Part shown: piece by piece, positions 1 through 5,967 of the stretch
Layout of the letters: each line of letters starts with the position of its first letter
How positions within the stretch are numbered: the stretch's first letter is position 1
Source: an uncultured Acetatifactor sp.
GTDB taxonomy: Bacteria; Bacillota; Clostridia; Lachnospirales; Lachnospiraceae
Direction of reading: 5' to 3'
Length of the DNA: 11,652 nucleotides
Assembly: GCA_948896875.1 (NCBI GenBank)
Contig: CAQUWW010000032.1
Span: 1 to 11,652, forward strand
Position numbers and translations under genes: made by a program
The notes under the pieces: generated by a model
Seen by the model: only the letters and a program-made list of their open reading frames with translations
Databases searched by the model: none
Told to the model about the DNA's origin: nothing

Positions 1-1103
1 ACCTCATAGGGCGGATTATTCTGGCTCCAGTACCGGGGAATCACTTCAAACTGCGTGATTAAGGTCTGTAGCACAAAGTTCTCAGTCAGTGCACCTTTGA
101 ACTCGGTGAACAACCGGTTGCCTTCTCCGAAGGCCGTAGGCGCCAGCTGAGCCAGACGGCGGAGCAGCCCCACATCCACCAGATAGATCTTAAAAGCAGA
201 CAGGTCATCATAGGCAGCTACCGGCAGACCGGGAGCGGTGCTGCGGTAAATTTTATGCACCAGCCTGGCATCTACCAGCCACTGCAAGGCATCCTCATAT
301 TCCCGGGCCCGGGCCCCCTCTTTCACCACCTTATAGATAAATTTCTTATTCTCCCTTGCCAGTTGGGACGGTATCGACCTCCAGATCATAGAGATCTTTG
401 GGAACTCGCTGATATTGGGGTGCTTGGCAAAGTCACGCTCATAAGCGCCGATGATTCCGGACAGGGCTTCCTGCATGGCAGAAACATCTCGTGCTTCCGT
501 CCACATGAGCACTGGTTCCGGCATACCGCCTGTCACATAGTACATCTTTAATTTCTCATAGAGCGGATTGAAAAAAGCATCCGGAATCGGCTCAATGGTA
601 TCCACGCTCTCCAGATACCTGGCCAGCTTTTCATCACCGTTGGCGAGCAGAAATTCCATGAAGGTCATAGGATCAATCTGCATGAAATTGACTTTACCCA
701 CCGGAAAGGAGGATGGCTTCGCCAGGGCAATCCCCAACAAAGAACCGGCACAGGCGATGTGATACTGCGGAGCATTCTCACAGAAATACTTCATAGAGTT
801 GATAACCTTAGGACAATCCTGTATCTCGTCAAAGAGAATGAGCGTCTTTTCCGGCACGATCTTCTGTCCGCTGGCCAGCATGAGATTCTGTAGAATGCGG
901 TCCACATCCTTGGTGGTCTCAAAAAACTGCTTATATTCCTCGTTTTCATCAAAGTTAAAGTAGGCTGTATTTTCATAATAACGTTTTCCGAATTCTTTGA
1001 GGACCCAGGTCTTACCCACCTGACGCACACCCTTTAAGATTAACGGTTTGCGGTAAGGTGAATTCTTCCAGTCCTGCAGATTCTTCAAAATCAATCGTTC
1101 CAT
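1..1103 (-). CDS. AAA_14/DUF4143-type ATP-binding protein (C-terminus beyond window)
   Basis: The frame is open from ATG at 1103 to the window edge, 367 codons. Residues 25-32 read GVRQVGKT (Walker A), residues 87-95 TLILFDEIQ (Walker B), and 119-124 AGSLLG, the sensor-like strand typical of AAA_14 ATPases. The C-terminal part (from about residue 200) has the DUF4143 pattern: YVTGGMPEPV, then a winged-helix-like stretch, then YLVDVGLLRRLA, ending at TENFVLQTL and YWS. The start is supported by AAGGAG seven bases upstream. Members usually have about 400 residues, so only the last part (a PD-(D/E)XK-like fold in this family) is missing. Their cellular role is poorly defined; they are common, often multicopy, in gut anaerobes, and some have been proposed to act in toxin-antitoxin or defence settings. 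The gene stands alone, divergent from the exporter. Family call is firm, function unknown. Confidence 0.93.
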   Translation of the reverse strand, partial: MERLILKNLQDWKNSPYRKPLILKGVRQVGKTWVLKEFGKRYYENTAYFNFDENEEYKQFFETTKDVDRILQNLMLASGQKIVPEKTLILFDEIQDCPKVINSMKYFCENAPQYHIACAGSLLGIALAKPSSFPVGKVNFMQIDPMTFMEFLLANGDEKLARYLESVDTIEPIPDAFFNPLYEKLKMYYVTGGMPEPVLMWTEARDVSAMQEALSGIIGAYERDFAKHPNISEFPKISMIWRSIPSQLARENKKFIYKVVKEGARAREYEDALQWLVDARLVHKIYRSTAPGLPVAAYDDLSAFKIYLVDVGLLRRLAQLAPTAFGEGNRLFTEFKGALTENFVLQTLITQFEVIPRYWSQNNPPYE

Positions 1104-1136
1104 AAATACACTCCTTCACATTTTTATGGGAGTTAT

Positions 1137-1153
1137 TGTGATTTATAATCACA
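1137..1153. promoter_or_regulatory. Palindromic operator candidate overlapping the -10 box
   Basis: TGTGAT and ATCACA form perfect 6-base arms around a 5-base AT-rich centre (17 bp in all). The left arm and centre contain the -10 box of the minus-strand promoter at 1142-1170, so a dimeric regulator bound here would block that promoter. The arms resemble CRP/FNR-family half sites (TGTGA), but the centre is 5 rather than 4 to 6 in the usual spacing frame, so the family is not assigned. Confidence 0.5.
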
Positions 1154-1170
1154 TTTTTATTATATGTCAA
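1142..1170 (-). promoter_or_regulatory. Sigma-A-like promoter of the DUF4143 ATPase gene
   Basis: On the minus strand TTGACA (1170-1165) is followed after exactly 17 bases by TATAAA (1147-1142), a near-consensus housekeeping promoter. The start of transcription would fall near 1135, giving a short leader before ATG 1103. The -10 box lies inside a palindrome described separately, which suggests repression by a DNA-binding protein. Confidence 0.75.
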
Positions 1171-1258
1171 GTACATGAAAGATACAACCAGTTCTTTGAT
1201 TTATATAATAAAAGCATTTGATGAAAATTTTATTTGGGTAGAAAAACCAATAGGTCTG

Positions 1259-1267
1259 TGGTATACT
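1259..1267 (+). promoter_or_regulatory. Extended -10 promoter of the ABC exporter gene
   Basis: TGGTATACT matches the extended -10 form TGnTATAAT. No good -35 box lies 16-18 bases upstream (the nearest is TTGGGT at 1234-1239, 22 bases away), which is typical for extended -10 promoters. Transcription would start near 1274 and give a leader of about 157 nt before ATG 1431, long enough to hold the structure at 1302-1425. Confidence 0.5.
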
Positions 1268-1301
1268 TTATCTTGAAAACCAAGTAATCCATTTTAACGA
1301 T

Positions 1302-1425
1302 CTGTTTTATAGAAGAGATTGCTATAAGAAAGAGAGAAATCATCATGGTAAAACTTCGTATTTCCTTCTAAAACAGTAGGAGGAAAAATCATCCAATCCT
1401 TCTACTGCACTATCGCGTTAGGAGG
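1302..1425 (+). promoter_or_regulatory. Leader RNA with mutually exclusive hairpins and duplicated anti-SD/SD modules
   Basis: Several pairings compete. 1302-1315 (with a two-base bulge) pairs with 1365-1376, 12 bp. CAGTAGGAGG 1374-1383 pairs with CCTTCTACTG 1398-1407, 10 bp with one G-U. CCTTCTA occurs twice (1364-1370 and 1398-1404) and TAGGAGG twice (1377-1383 and 1419-1425), so each CCTTCTA can pair with the following TAGGAGG, 7 bp. The second TAGGAGG is the real ribosome binding site of the exporter (AGGAGG 1420-1425, five bases before ATG 1431). The first has no start codon after it and looks like a decoy. A small ORF (1345-1371) ends inside the first CCTTCTA. The layout suggests translational attenuation. 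There is no U-run after 1407, which argues against an intrinsic transcription terminator. The pairings are seen; the regulatory role is inferred. Confidence 0.5.
1345..1371 (+). CDS. Possible 8-codon leader peptide MVKLRISF
   Basis: ATG 1345 to TAA 1369-1371 encodes MVKLRISF. Its stop codon lies in the first anti-SD copy of the exporter leader, so a ribosome at its end would cover the decoy TAGGAGG and change which hairpins form. Position and size are like the leader peptides of ribosome-controlled resistance exporters (the bmrCD leader of Bacillus subtilis is a known example for an ABC exporter). The ribosome binding site is poor (only a purine stretch, AAGAAAGAGAG, 8 bases upstream), so translation is uncertain. 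Confidence 0.3.
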   Translation: MVKLRISF

Positions 1426-1430
1426 GAAGA

Positions 1431-3026
1431 ATGAAAAAATATCAAAAACACAATAGCACCTGTTTTTTGTGGGCTCTGGTTTGTATCCTTATCAGCACCA
1501 TATTTGCGGTCATTTTGCAATTCTTTAAAGGTGATGTATTGGATTATGCCGTGGAAGGAGAGAGCCAAACTACAATTGAATATGCCGTACTCTTGATCAT
1601 TTTTATACTATTCGAAGTCTTATTTTATTTCGGCTACAGACTATTTAGCACAAAATTTGTTATCGGTTGTACAAAGCTGTTAAAACGGGACATTTTTGAG
1701 AGTATCATCAAACGTGACTATGTGGACTACAAGACGCTCCAGCAAGGCGAGTACATTGCAAAATATACGAACGAGGCAGATACGATTAAGACTCGCCATT
1801 TCCAGATGCTTCCCATGTTTTGGGAGATTCTTTTTAAGATTGTTTTTGTAAGTGTTGCATTATTTGTATTGGACTGGCGCATTGCTTTGATTACGATCGG
1901 GCTTCTGACAACACCTCTCTATGTTCCTAAACTGATAGAGGCACAGTTGCAGAAAGCGCAGGCTGAGTATCTGAAAGCAGTGGAAGCGAACCTGGCAAAG
2001 GTCAATGACTGGTTGAGTGGATTTGAAATCATCAAAAATTTTTCCATTGAAAGGAAAATTCTCTCAAAATTTGATAAGGTCAATGATCTTACAATGGAGA
2101 AATTGCTTGGAGATCTGACACTTGGGGCGGTTTCACAACTTATCACAACATTGATTTCATATTTGTCTTACTTTGTGGTGTTAGTTGCCGCAACATGGCT
2201 TGTTCTGAAAGGGGACTTCTCTGCAGGGGACTTTTTTATAGCAATCGGTATGATTGATCAGCTTTCTTACCCACTGCTCTCTCTTGCTGAGATTATTCGT
2301 CAGCTTGTGGCAATCAAACCGTCCTGTCAGTCAATGGAACAATTCATTGCGAGGGGAAGCCGCGCAGGTGAGGGAAAGTCGCTAACGGAACTAACGAGAG
2401 ATATTCGGTACCGTAATGTCGTGTTCTCTTATCCCAATGGACAACCAGTATTGCAGAATTTCAACCTTGAAATCCAGAAAGGGAAACGTTATTTGATCAA
2501 AGGCCCCAGCGGATGCGGAAAGACAACCGCCGTCAACCTTTTACTGCGTTATTATGATGTTACAGGCGGCAGCATTGAAATAGACGGGGTGCCTCTTTCA
2601 GAATATTGTAGTACCTATGATTGCATGACAGTTATCCGGCAGGAGGCAGTGTTATTCCACGATTCTTTAAGAAACAATCTGACTATGTATCAGAATATTC
2701 CTGATGAAAATCTGATAGAGGTACTTCATAATGTGGGACTGAACAAGTTTGCTCAAAAAGATGCTCTTGACGAAATAATCGTTGAGAATGGAGTTAACCT
2801 GTCTGGCGGGGAAAGAAAACGGATCTGTTTAGCCCGGGCGTTACTGCGGGATACTGAGATATTGATTCTTGATGAGCCTTTGGCAAACCTTGATGATGCT
2901 ACTGCTGCTAAGATTGAAGATCTCCTTCTCTCAATCAAAGATAAATTGATGATAGTCGTTTCTCATCAGTTTTCTGATACTAAGTTATCTTGTTTTGATA
3001 GCGTTCTGACTTTACAAAAGGTGTAG
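1431..3026 (+). CDS. ABC exporter half-transporter (fused membrane and ATPase domains)
   Basis: 531 residues. The N-terminal part is an ABC exporter membrane domain, with hydrophobic segments near 11-31, 51-68, 131-147, 150-165, 237-258 and 265-285. The C-terminal ATPase domain has Walker A GPSGCGKTT (358-366), Q-loop Q404, signature LSGGE (457-461), Walker B ILILDEP (477-483), a D-loop, and H-loop H512. All catalytic residues are present, so it should hydrolyse ATP. Half-transporters of this type work as dimers in the cytoplasmic membrane and export drugs, peptides or lipids. No partner half is adjacent, so a homodimer is the simplest reading. The start is fixed by AGGAGG five bases upstream. 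It is monocistronic, ending at the hairpin at 3098. It is visibly more AT-rich than the two-component genes downstream, which suggests separate acquisition. The substrate cannot be read from the sequence; the structured leader hints at an inducible resistance or export function. Confidence 0.92.
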   Translation: MKKYQKHNSTCFLWALVCILISTIFAVILQFFKGDVLDYAVEGESQTTIEYAVLLIIFILFEVLFYFGYRLFSTKFVIGCTKLLKRDIFESIIKRDYVDYKTLQQGEYIAKYTNEADTIKTRHFQMLPMFWEILFKIVFVSVALFVLDWRIALITIGLLTTPLYVPKLIEAQLQKAQAEYLKAVEANLAKVNDWLSGFEIIKNFSIERKILSKFDKVNDLTMEKLLGDLTLGAVSQLITTLISYLSYFVVLVAATWLVLKGDFSAGDFFIAIGMIDQLSYPLLSLAEIIRQLVAIKPSCQSMEQFIARGSRAGEGKSLTELTRDIRYRNVVFSYPNGQPVLQNFNLEIQKGKRYLIKGPSGCGKTTAVNLLLRYYDVTGGSIEIDGVPLSEYCSTYDCMTVIRQEAVLFHDSLRNNLTMYQNIPDENLIEVLHNVGLNKFAQKDALDEIIVENGVNLSGGERKRICLARALLRDTEILILDEPLANLDDATAAKIEDLLLSIKDKLMIVVSHQFSDTKLSCFDSVLTLQKV

Positions 3027-3097
3027 ATTCTCTCTTCGCATGAAGATTGGGATCTTTATTTGTAGATGTTATTGGGTTATTTTGGCAAAAGGGAAAC

Positions 3098-3135
3098 GGG
3101 ATGCGTGTCTGAGCGGCACGCATCCCATCGCTTTT
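3098..3135. terminator. Bidirectional hairpin terminator between exporter and DUF6440 gene
   Basis: GGGATGCGTG (3098-3107) and CACGCATCCC (3117-3126) form a perfect 10-bp stem with loop TCTGAGCGG. On the plus strand it is followed by a short T-run at 3132-3135; on the minus strand by TTTCCCTTTT. It lies between two convergent genes and directly abuts the stop codon of the DUF6440 gene. A homologous element occurs at 6431-6470. Confidence 0.75.
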
Positions 3136-3322
3136 ACTGCAATTTACCTGGCGGGGTAACAACAGGCTTACCCTCCTGGTCCACCAGCACCGTCAGTCCG
3201 GTGCCATTTGCCTTATTATGAGAGGCCATCAGATAATTCACACCGGTTTCCGTATCTACGATGACCTTTGCCACATTTACAATACCCTGGTTATAGATCT
3301 CCACAAAACGCTCTTTCGCCAT
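3134..3322 (-). CDS. DUF6440 family small protein
   Basis: 62 residues starting MAKERFVEIYNQG. The central pattern VIVDTETGVNYL, a glycine-containing LTVLVDQEGKPVV segment and the small size match the DUF6440 family of Firmicutes, whose function is unknown. It has no signal peptide or membrane segment, so it is probably cytoplasmic and beta-rich. The frame is open 12 codons further upstream, but AGGAGG with its 3' end 7 to 8 bases before ATG 3322 decides this start. Directly upstream lies the 100-bp palindromic tandem repeat, which would be part of its promoter or 5' leader. No clear -35/-10 pair could be placed between the repeat and the gene. The hairpin at 3098-3135 terminates it. Confidence 0.8.
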   Translation of the reverse strand: MAKERFVEIYNQGIVNVAKVIVDTETGVNYLMASHNKANGTGLTVLVDQEGKPVVTPPGKLQ

Positions 3323-3340
3323 ACGCTCACCTCCTAATTT

Positions 3341-3575
3341 AGTTCCGCATACATACAATTAGTATCATTTCCTGCAGAGAAATCCCGGCCATAGGCATGT
3401 CCGTAATTTCTCTGGATACTATTTGTATGTATGCTGTTTTAGTTCCGCATACATACAAATAGTATCACTTCCTGCAGAGAAATCCCGGCCATAGGCATGT
3501 CCGTAATTTCTCTGGATACCATTTGTATGTATGCTGTTTTAGTTCCGCATACATACAAATAGTATCATTTCCTGC
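3341..3575. repeat. 100-bp tandem repeat, 2.35 copies, each a long palindrome
   Basis: AGTTCCGCAT begins copies at 3341, 3441 and 3541, so the period is exactly 100 bp; the third copy stops after 35 bases (3575). Copies 1 and 2 differ at three positions (3359/3459, 3368/3468, 3420/3520). Each full unit has 20-base arms (3347-3366 with 3415-3434; 3447-3466 with 3515-3534), each pair carrying one mismatch, and an inner 8-bp stem AGAGAAAT (3376-3383) with ATTTCTCT (3406-3413) around a GC-rich core. Across the junction, the right arm of copy 1 (3415-3434) is perfectly complementary to the left arm of copy 2 (3447-3466), 20 bp with a 12-base loop. The array therefore has two alternative foldings. 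It sits just upstream of the DUF6440 gene. It contains no coding potential (100 is not a multiple of three) and no spacers. Confidence 0.95.
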
Positions 3576-3620
3576 CACATGACAGTATGACCATATCACA
3601 TAAGTGGAGCGCTGTGGTTC

Positions 3621-3653
3621 AAATTTCCTGAACAAACAGAAAAATTTCCTGAA
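3621..3653. repeat. Direct repeat of AAATTTCCTGAA with a 21-bp period
   Basis: AAATTTCCTGAA occurs at 3621-3632 and 3642-3653, exactly 21 bp apart, so both copies face the same side of the helix. LytTR regulators bind direct repeats with this kind of spacing, and a LytTR gene ends 18 bp away, but the motif does not match a known LytTR consensus. The shorter core ATTTCCTG also occurs in repeat copies 1 and 3. The remaining 3576-3620 shows nothing recognisable. Confidence 0.45.
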
Positions 3654-3656
3654 TGG

Positions 3657-3694
3657 AATGGGAGGAAACCTCACTGGCTCCCTCCCATTTTTTT
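3657..3694. terminator. Hairpin with T-run at the 3' end of the response regulator gene
   Basis: AATGGGAGG (3657-3665) and CCTCCCATT (3681-3689) form a perfect 9-bp stem. On the plus strand it is followed by seven Ts (3688-3694), the classic intrinsic terminator form, although no plus-strand gene ends here. On the minus strand it overlaps the last codons and stop of the response regulator gene and is followed only after some bases by TTTTT (3645-3641 region), a weaker fit. It probably ends the kinase operon and insulates it from plus-strand readthrough. Confidence 0.55.
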
Positions 3695-4408
3695 GCGAAG
3701 TTCTGCTTTTCCTGCCCGGGAAAGCAGACACTCGCGGCCGCCGGCCCACAGCTTATTGTGCTTCAAATCTACCGTATCAATCTTATCCATTGCCACCAAA
3801 TAAGCCCGGTGCACGCGGACAAAGCGGTTTCCCAACCGATTTTCCAATTCATTGAGACTGCCTAAAAAATCCATCCGGCTGTTGGCCGTATGGAGTAAAA
3901 CATGGTGGGGGACGGGGGCAGTTTCAAAAAAGATGATATCACGCAAGGGGACATGACGCACCGTTTCCCCTGTCCGCAATGTAAACATTTCTGCCGGATC
4001 TTTTCGTTCCGCCAGCAGACGTAACTGTATCTCACCCAGGCACTGTGACACAGACGGCCCAATCTGCTCCGGCACTTTTATGATGTAGTCGAATGCTTCC
4101 AGATGATACTGAAAAGTGCGCCAGGCCAGATCGCCATAGCTGGTAATATAGACCAGCGTACCATGAGGATCGCGCCGCCGCAGCTCCTGTCCCAGCCGAA
4201 AGCCGTCCCATTCTCCATCCTTTAACTCCACATCCAGAAAGTAAATTCCCCGCCTTTCGCCTTCCACTGCGGCCAGCAGCTCCCTGGCACTGGCGGCACT
4301 GCACACAACCTTCATGTCATAGTTTTCAGCCAATATCTTCCGCTCCAGGGCTGTCTGAATCTGGTGGCGGACAGCTTCCTCGTCATCGCACAGATAAATT
4401 CCAATCAT
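3671..4408 (-). CDS. LytTR-family response regulator
   Basis: 245 residues. The receiver domain (about 1-120) has the acidic pocket D8-D9, phosphoacceptor D59 in YFLDVEL, and the switch lysine in DYIIKVPE. The LytTR DNA-binding domain (about 138-240) has the typical RLRDI-like and FVRVHRAYLVAMDKID patterns. It would be phosphorylated by the kinase encoded just upstream and activate or repress target promoters as a dimer on direct repeats. The start is taken at ATG 4408, which overlaps the kinase stop codon as ATGA and has GGAGG seven bases upstream; the longer open frame upstream lies inside the kinase gene. It is of AgrA/ComE type, but no precursor peptide gene is present in the window, so the signal is unknown. 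Confidence 0.93.
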   Translation of the reverse strand: MIGIYLCDDEEAVRHQIQTALERKILAENYDMKVVCSAASARELLAAVEGERRGIYFLDVELKDGEWDGFRLGQELRRRDPHGTLVYITSYGDLAWRTFQYHLEAFDYIIKVPEQIGPSVSQCLGEIQLRLLAERKDPAEMFTLRTGETVRHVPLRDIIFFETAPVPHHVLLHTANSRMDFLGSLNELENRLGNRFVRVHRAYLVAMDKIDTVDLKHNKLWAGGRECLLSRAGKAELRKKMGGSQ

Positions 4409-5742
4409 GGCCTGCCCTCCACTGTCATCTCCTGTACAAATACACCGTTCTCCCAACTGGTGCCGATGGAGATATTGGGATAGTTCTCCAAAATGTGTTG
4501 ATAGCCGGCCAGCCCCAATCCCCGGCCGGATCCTTTGGTGGACCAGCCATAGTCCCACATCTTTCCCGGTTCAATGACATTTATGTACGCATTGGATATC
4601 CGGAGAAATACCCGCCCCTCCTGAGCCAGCAGAACAATTTCCACCCAGGGCTGCTCCGTGTCCAGCGCGGCCTCCATGGCATTATCTGTCAGAATGCCCA
4701 GGCAGCGGACAAAATCCCATACGTCCATATTCACCTCCACCACAGGATAAAGCACTTCCAGGCGACAATCTATCCCTTTCTCCCGCATGGCTGTGAGTTT
4801 GCTCAAAAGAAGGCTTCTCGCCTCCGGAAGCTGTAAATTTCCGATTTGAGTAGATGCCTGGATTTTCCTTCCAAGCCTCTGGTCAAACCCGGCATCCAAT
4901 TCGGACAGAGTATGGCGCAGCCCTTCCAGCTCCCCCTCTCCTGCCTGCTGTGAAAGGCCCGCCAGCAGATTTTTATAGTCATGACGGAATGTGTGTACCT
5001 CACGTCGGATGATCTCCAGGTCCTGCTCATAGAGTCGCTGTTGGACGATAATATCCTGCTGAGCCTGCATTTTCCGGGCAGTGTCGAACCTCTGGGCCAA
5101 GTGGACAATCAGCACAGCCATCAGAACTACCATTGCCGCCGCCATCAGATAATAGAATATCAGGAATGAGGCCTGAACGCCGTTTACCAGTCGGAGCATC
5201 ACCTCCGTGGCAGCTTCCAGTGCAAACAAAAGCAATGCCGTCCGCCGGGGAGCAGGTTCGCTCTCCAGCAACAGGCGAAACCATTTTCCAAACTTAAGCC
5301 TGTATAGCAGCAAAGCCGCTGCCACACCACTGCACAGATATAGTCCCAGTACCGCCGCAAAGGGAATACTCTCACCCAGCGGGGTTCCCCGGAACGGTAT
5401 CATGAACAGAACGGATTCAGCCACCTGGAAAATACCCGCCATACAGGTGGCGCCGAAAGACTGCCAGAATCCCAGCCGCCACGTCCATTGTACCCAAAGG
5501 CTGCACATAGCCAGAATGGCCAGGGAGACGATATAATACTGAACCATCCGCAATGCCGGAACAGCGTACAGCCCGACGGAAAGCAGGACAGCAATGAACG
5601 GAGCAGGAAGCAGGAGAGGCAGCTTTTTCAGCCGCCTCCACACCGCATGTTCATCTGTCACAGCCAGCAAAAAGGCCACCAGGACCAAATGCCCCGCCAG
5701 GGTGTCCAAAAATCCATCTAAAAAATCACTTAATAAAGGCAT
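4405..5742 (-). CDS. AgrC-like sensor histidine kinase (GHKL ATPase)
   Basis: 445 residues. The N-terminal half holds six or seven membrane segments (about 10-28, 41-61, 66-85, 95-115, 125-147, 165-185, 190-217), as in peptide-sensing AgrC kinases. A helical linker (218-250) leads to the phosphoacceptor motif TFRHDYKNLL with H254. The GHKL ATPase domain has the N-box LTDNAMEAA (351-359, N354) and the G-box STKGSGRGLGL (401-411). It would autophosphorylate H254 and pass the phosphate to D59 of the adjacent response regulator, with which it overlaps by four bases (ATGA). ATG 5742 has only a weak ribosome binding site (AAGAG, 12 bases away), so translation initiation may be modest. The operon starts at the promoter 5787-5815. 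Ligand unknown. Confidence 0.93.
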   Translation of the reverse strand: MPLLSDFLDGFLDTLAGHLVLVAFLLAVTDEHAVWRRLKKLPLLLPAPFIAVLLSVGLYAVPALRMVQYYIVSLAILAMCSLWVQWTWRLGFWQSFGATCMAGIFQVAESVLFMIPFRGTPLGESIPFAAVLGLYLCSGVAAALLLYRLKFGKWFRLLLESEPAPRRTALLLFALEAATEVMLRLVNGVQASFLIFYYLMAAAMVVLMAVLIVHLAQRFDTARKMQAQQDIIVQQRLYEQDLEIIRREVHTFRHDYKNLLAGLSQQAGEGELEGLRHTLSELDAGFDQRLGRKIQASTQIGNLQLPEARSLLLSKLTAMREKGIDCRLEVLYPVVEVNMDVWDFVRCLGILTDNAMEAALDTEQPWVEIVLLAQEGRVFLRISNAYINVIEPGKMWDYGWSTKGSGRGLGLAGYQHILENYPNISIGTSWENGVFVQEMTVEGRP

Positions 5743-5786
5743 ACTGTTATCAATCTCTTTATGTATAGTTTTGTTTTAGCGTATTT

Positions 5787-5815
5787 ATTGTACCACCTCA
5801 CTTACCTGGCGGCAA
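5787..5815 (-). promoter_or_regulatory. Promoter of the kinase/response regulator operon
   Basis: On the minus strand TTGCCG (5815-5810), a 17-base spacer, then TGG plus TACAAT (5792-5787), giving an extended -10. The transcript would start near 5780, about 38 nt before the kinase ATG. Five copies of an ATATTC-centred motif lie 38 to 100 bp upstream of the -35 box. Confidence 0.65.
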
Positions 5816-5852
5816 GTTCCAATCATAAACCTTCGACTAAATCCTAAAACTC

Positions 5853-5914
5853 CCATATTCAGCTCCATATTCGCAACCAATTCCATATTCGCCCCATATT
5901 CGCCCAATATTCGC
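5853..5914. repeat. Five iterated CCATATTCGC motifs between divergent promoters
   Basis: On the plus strand the motif (complement GCGAATATGG) occurs at 5853-5862 (ending AG instead of GC), 5865-5874, 5883-5892, 5894-5903 and 5904-5914 (CCAATATTCGC). ATATTC starts at 5855, 5867, 5885, 5896 and 5907, so steps are 12, 18, 11 and 11 bp. Three copies are phased by one helical turn, and copies 3 and 5 are 22 bp apart, the spacing seen for LytTR dimer sites. The cluster is upstream of both the kinase operon promoter and the Abi promoter, and is probably a regulator binding array. The cognate regulator is not known. Confidence 0.7.
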
Positions 5915-5956
5915 CTGCAAAGAAAATTCCATTTTCTTATTGCAAAATCCGGCGAA
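5910..5956. promoter_or_regulatory. Interrupted inverted repeat spanning the -35 box of the Abi promoter
   Basis: TTCGCC (5910-5915) is the exact complement of GGCGAA (5951-5956). Inside, AAGAAAAT and ATTTTCTT form an 8-bp perfect inverted repeat around TCC, with further TGCA matches between. The right part covers the -35 box and spacer of the promoter at 5940-5967, and its outer left arm is the end of the fifth iterated motif. This suggests an operator that includes a motif copy in reverse orientation. Confidence 0.45.
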
Positions 5957-5967
5957 ATCTATATAAT
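5940..5967 (+). promoter_or_regulatory. Promoter of the truncated Abi gene
   Basis: TTGCAA (5940-5945), a 16-base spacer, then a perfect TATAAT (5962-5967). Transcription would start near 5974, about 70 nt before ATG 6043. Confidence 0.6.

Noticed and set aside
1204..1209. TATAAT on the plus strand as a promoter
   Set aside because: No acceptable -35 box at 16-18 bases; the extended -10 at 1259-1267 fits better.
3043..3056. Small hairpin AAGAT/ATCTT after the exporter stop as terminator
   Set aside because: Only five AT-rich pairs and a broken T-run; the 10-bp hairpin at 3098 is far stronger.
3341..3575. CRISPR-like or integron attC-like array
   Set aside because: The repeats are contiguous with no unique spacers, the unit is 100 bp, there are no cas or integrase genes, and the ends lack the attC core sites.
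3465..3865. Open frames over the repeat array and response regulator end
   Set aside because: They cross repeats or lie antisense to the LytTR domain and lack ribosome binding sites.
4409..4558. Longer start of the response regulator (50 extra codons)
   Set aside because: The extension lies wholly inside the kinase gene; ATG 4408 has GGAGG and the ATGA overlap, and the receiver domain begins there.
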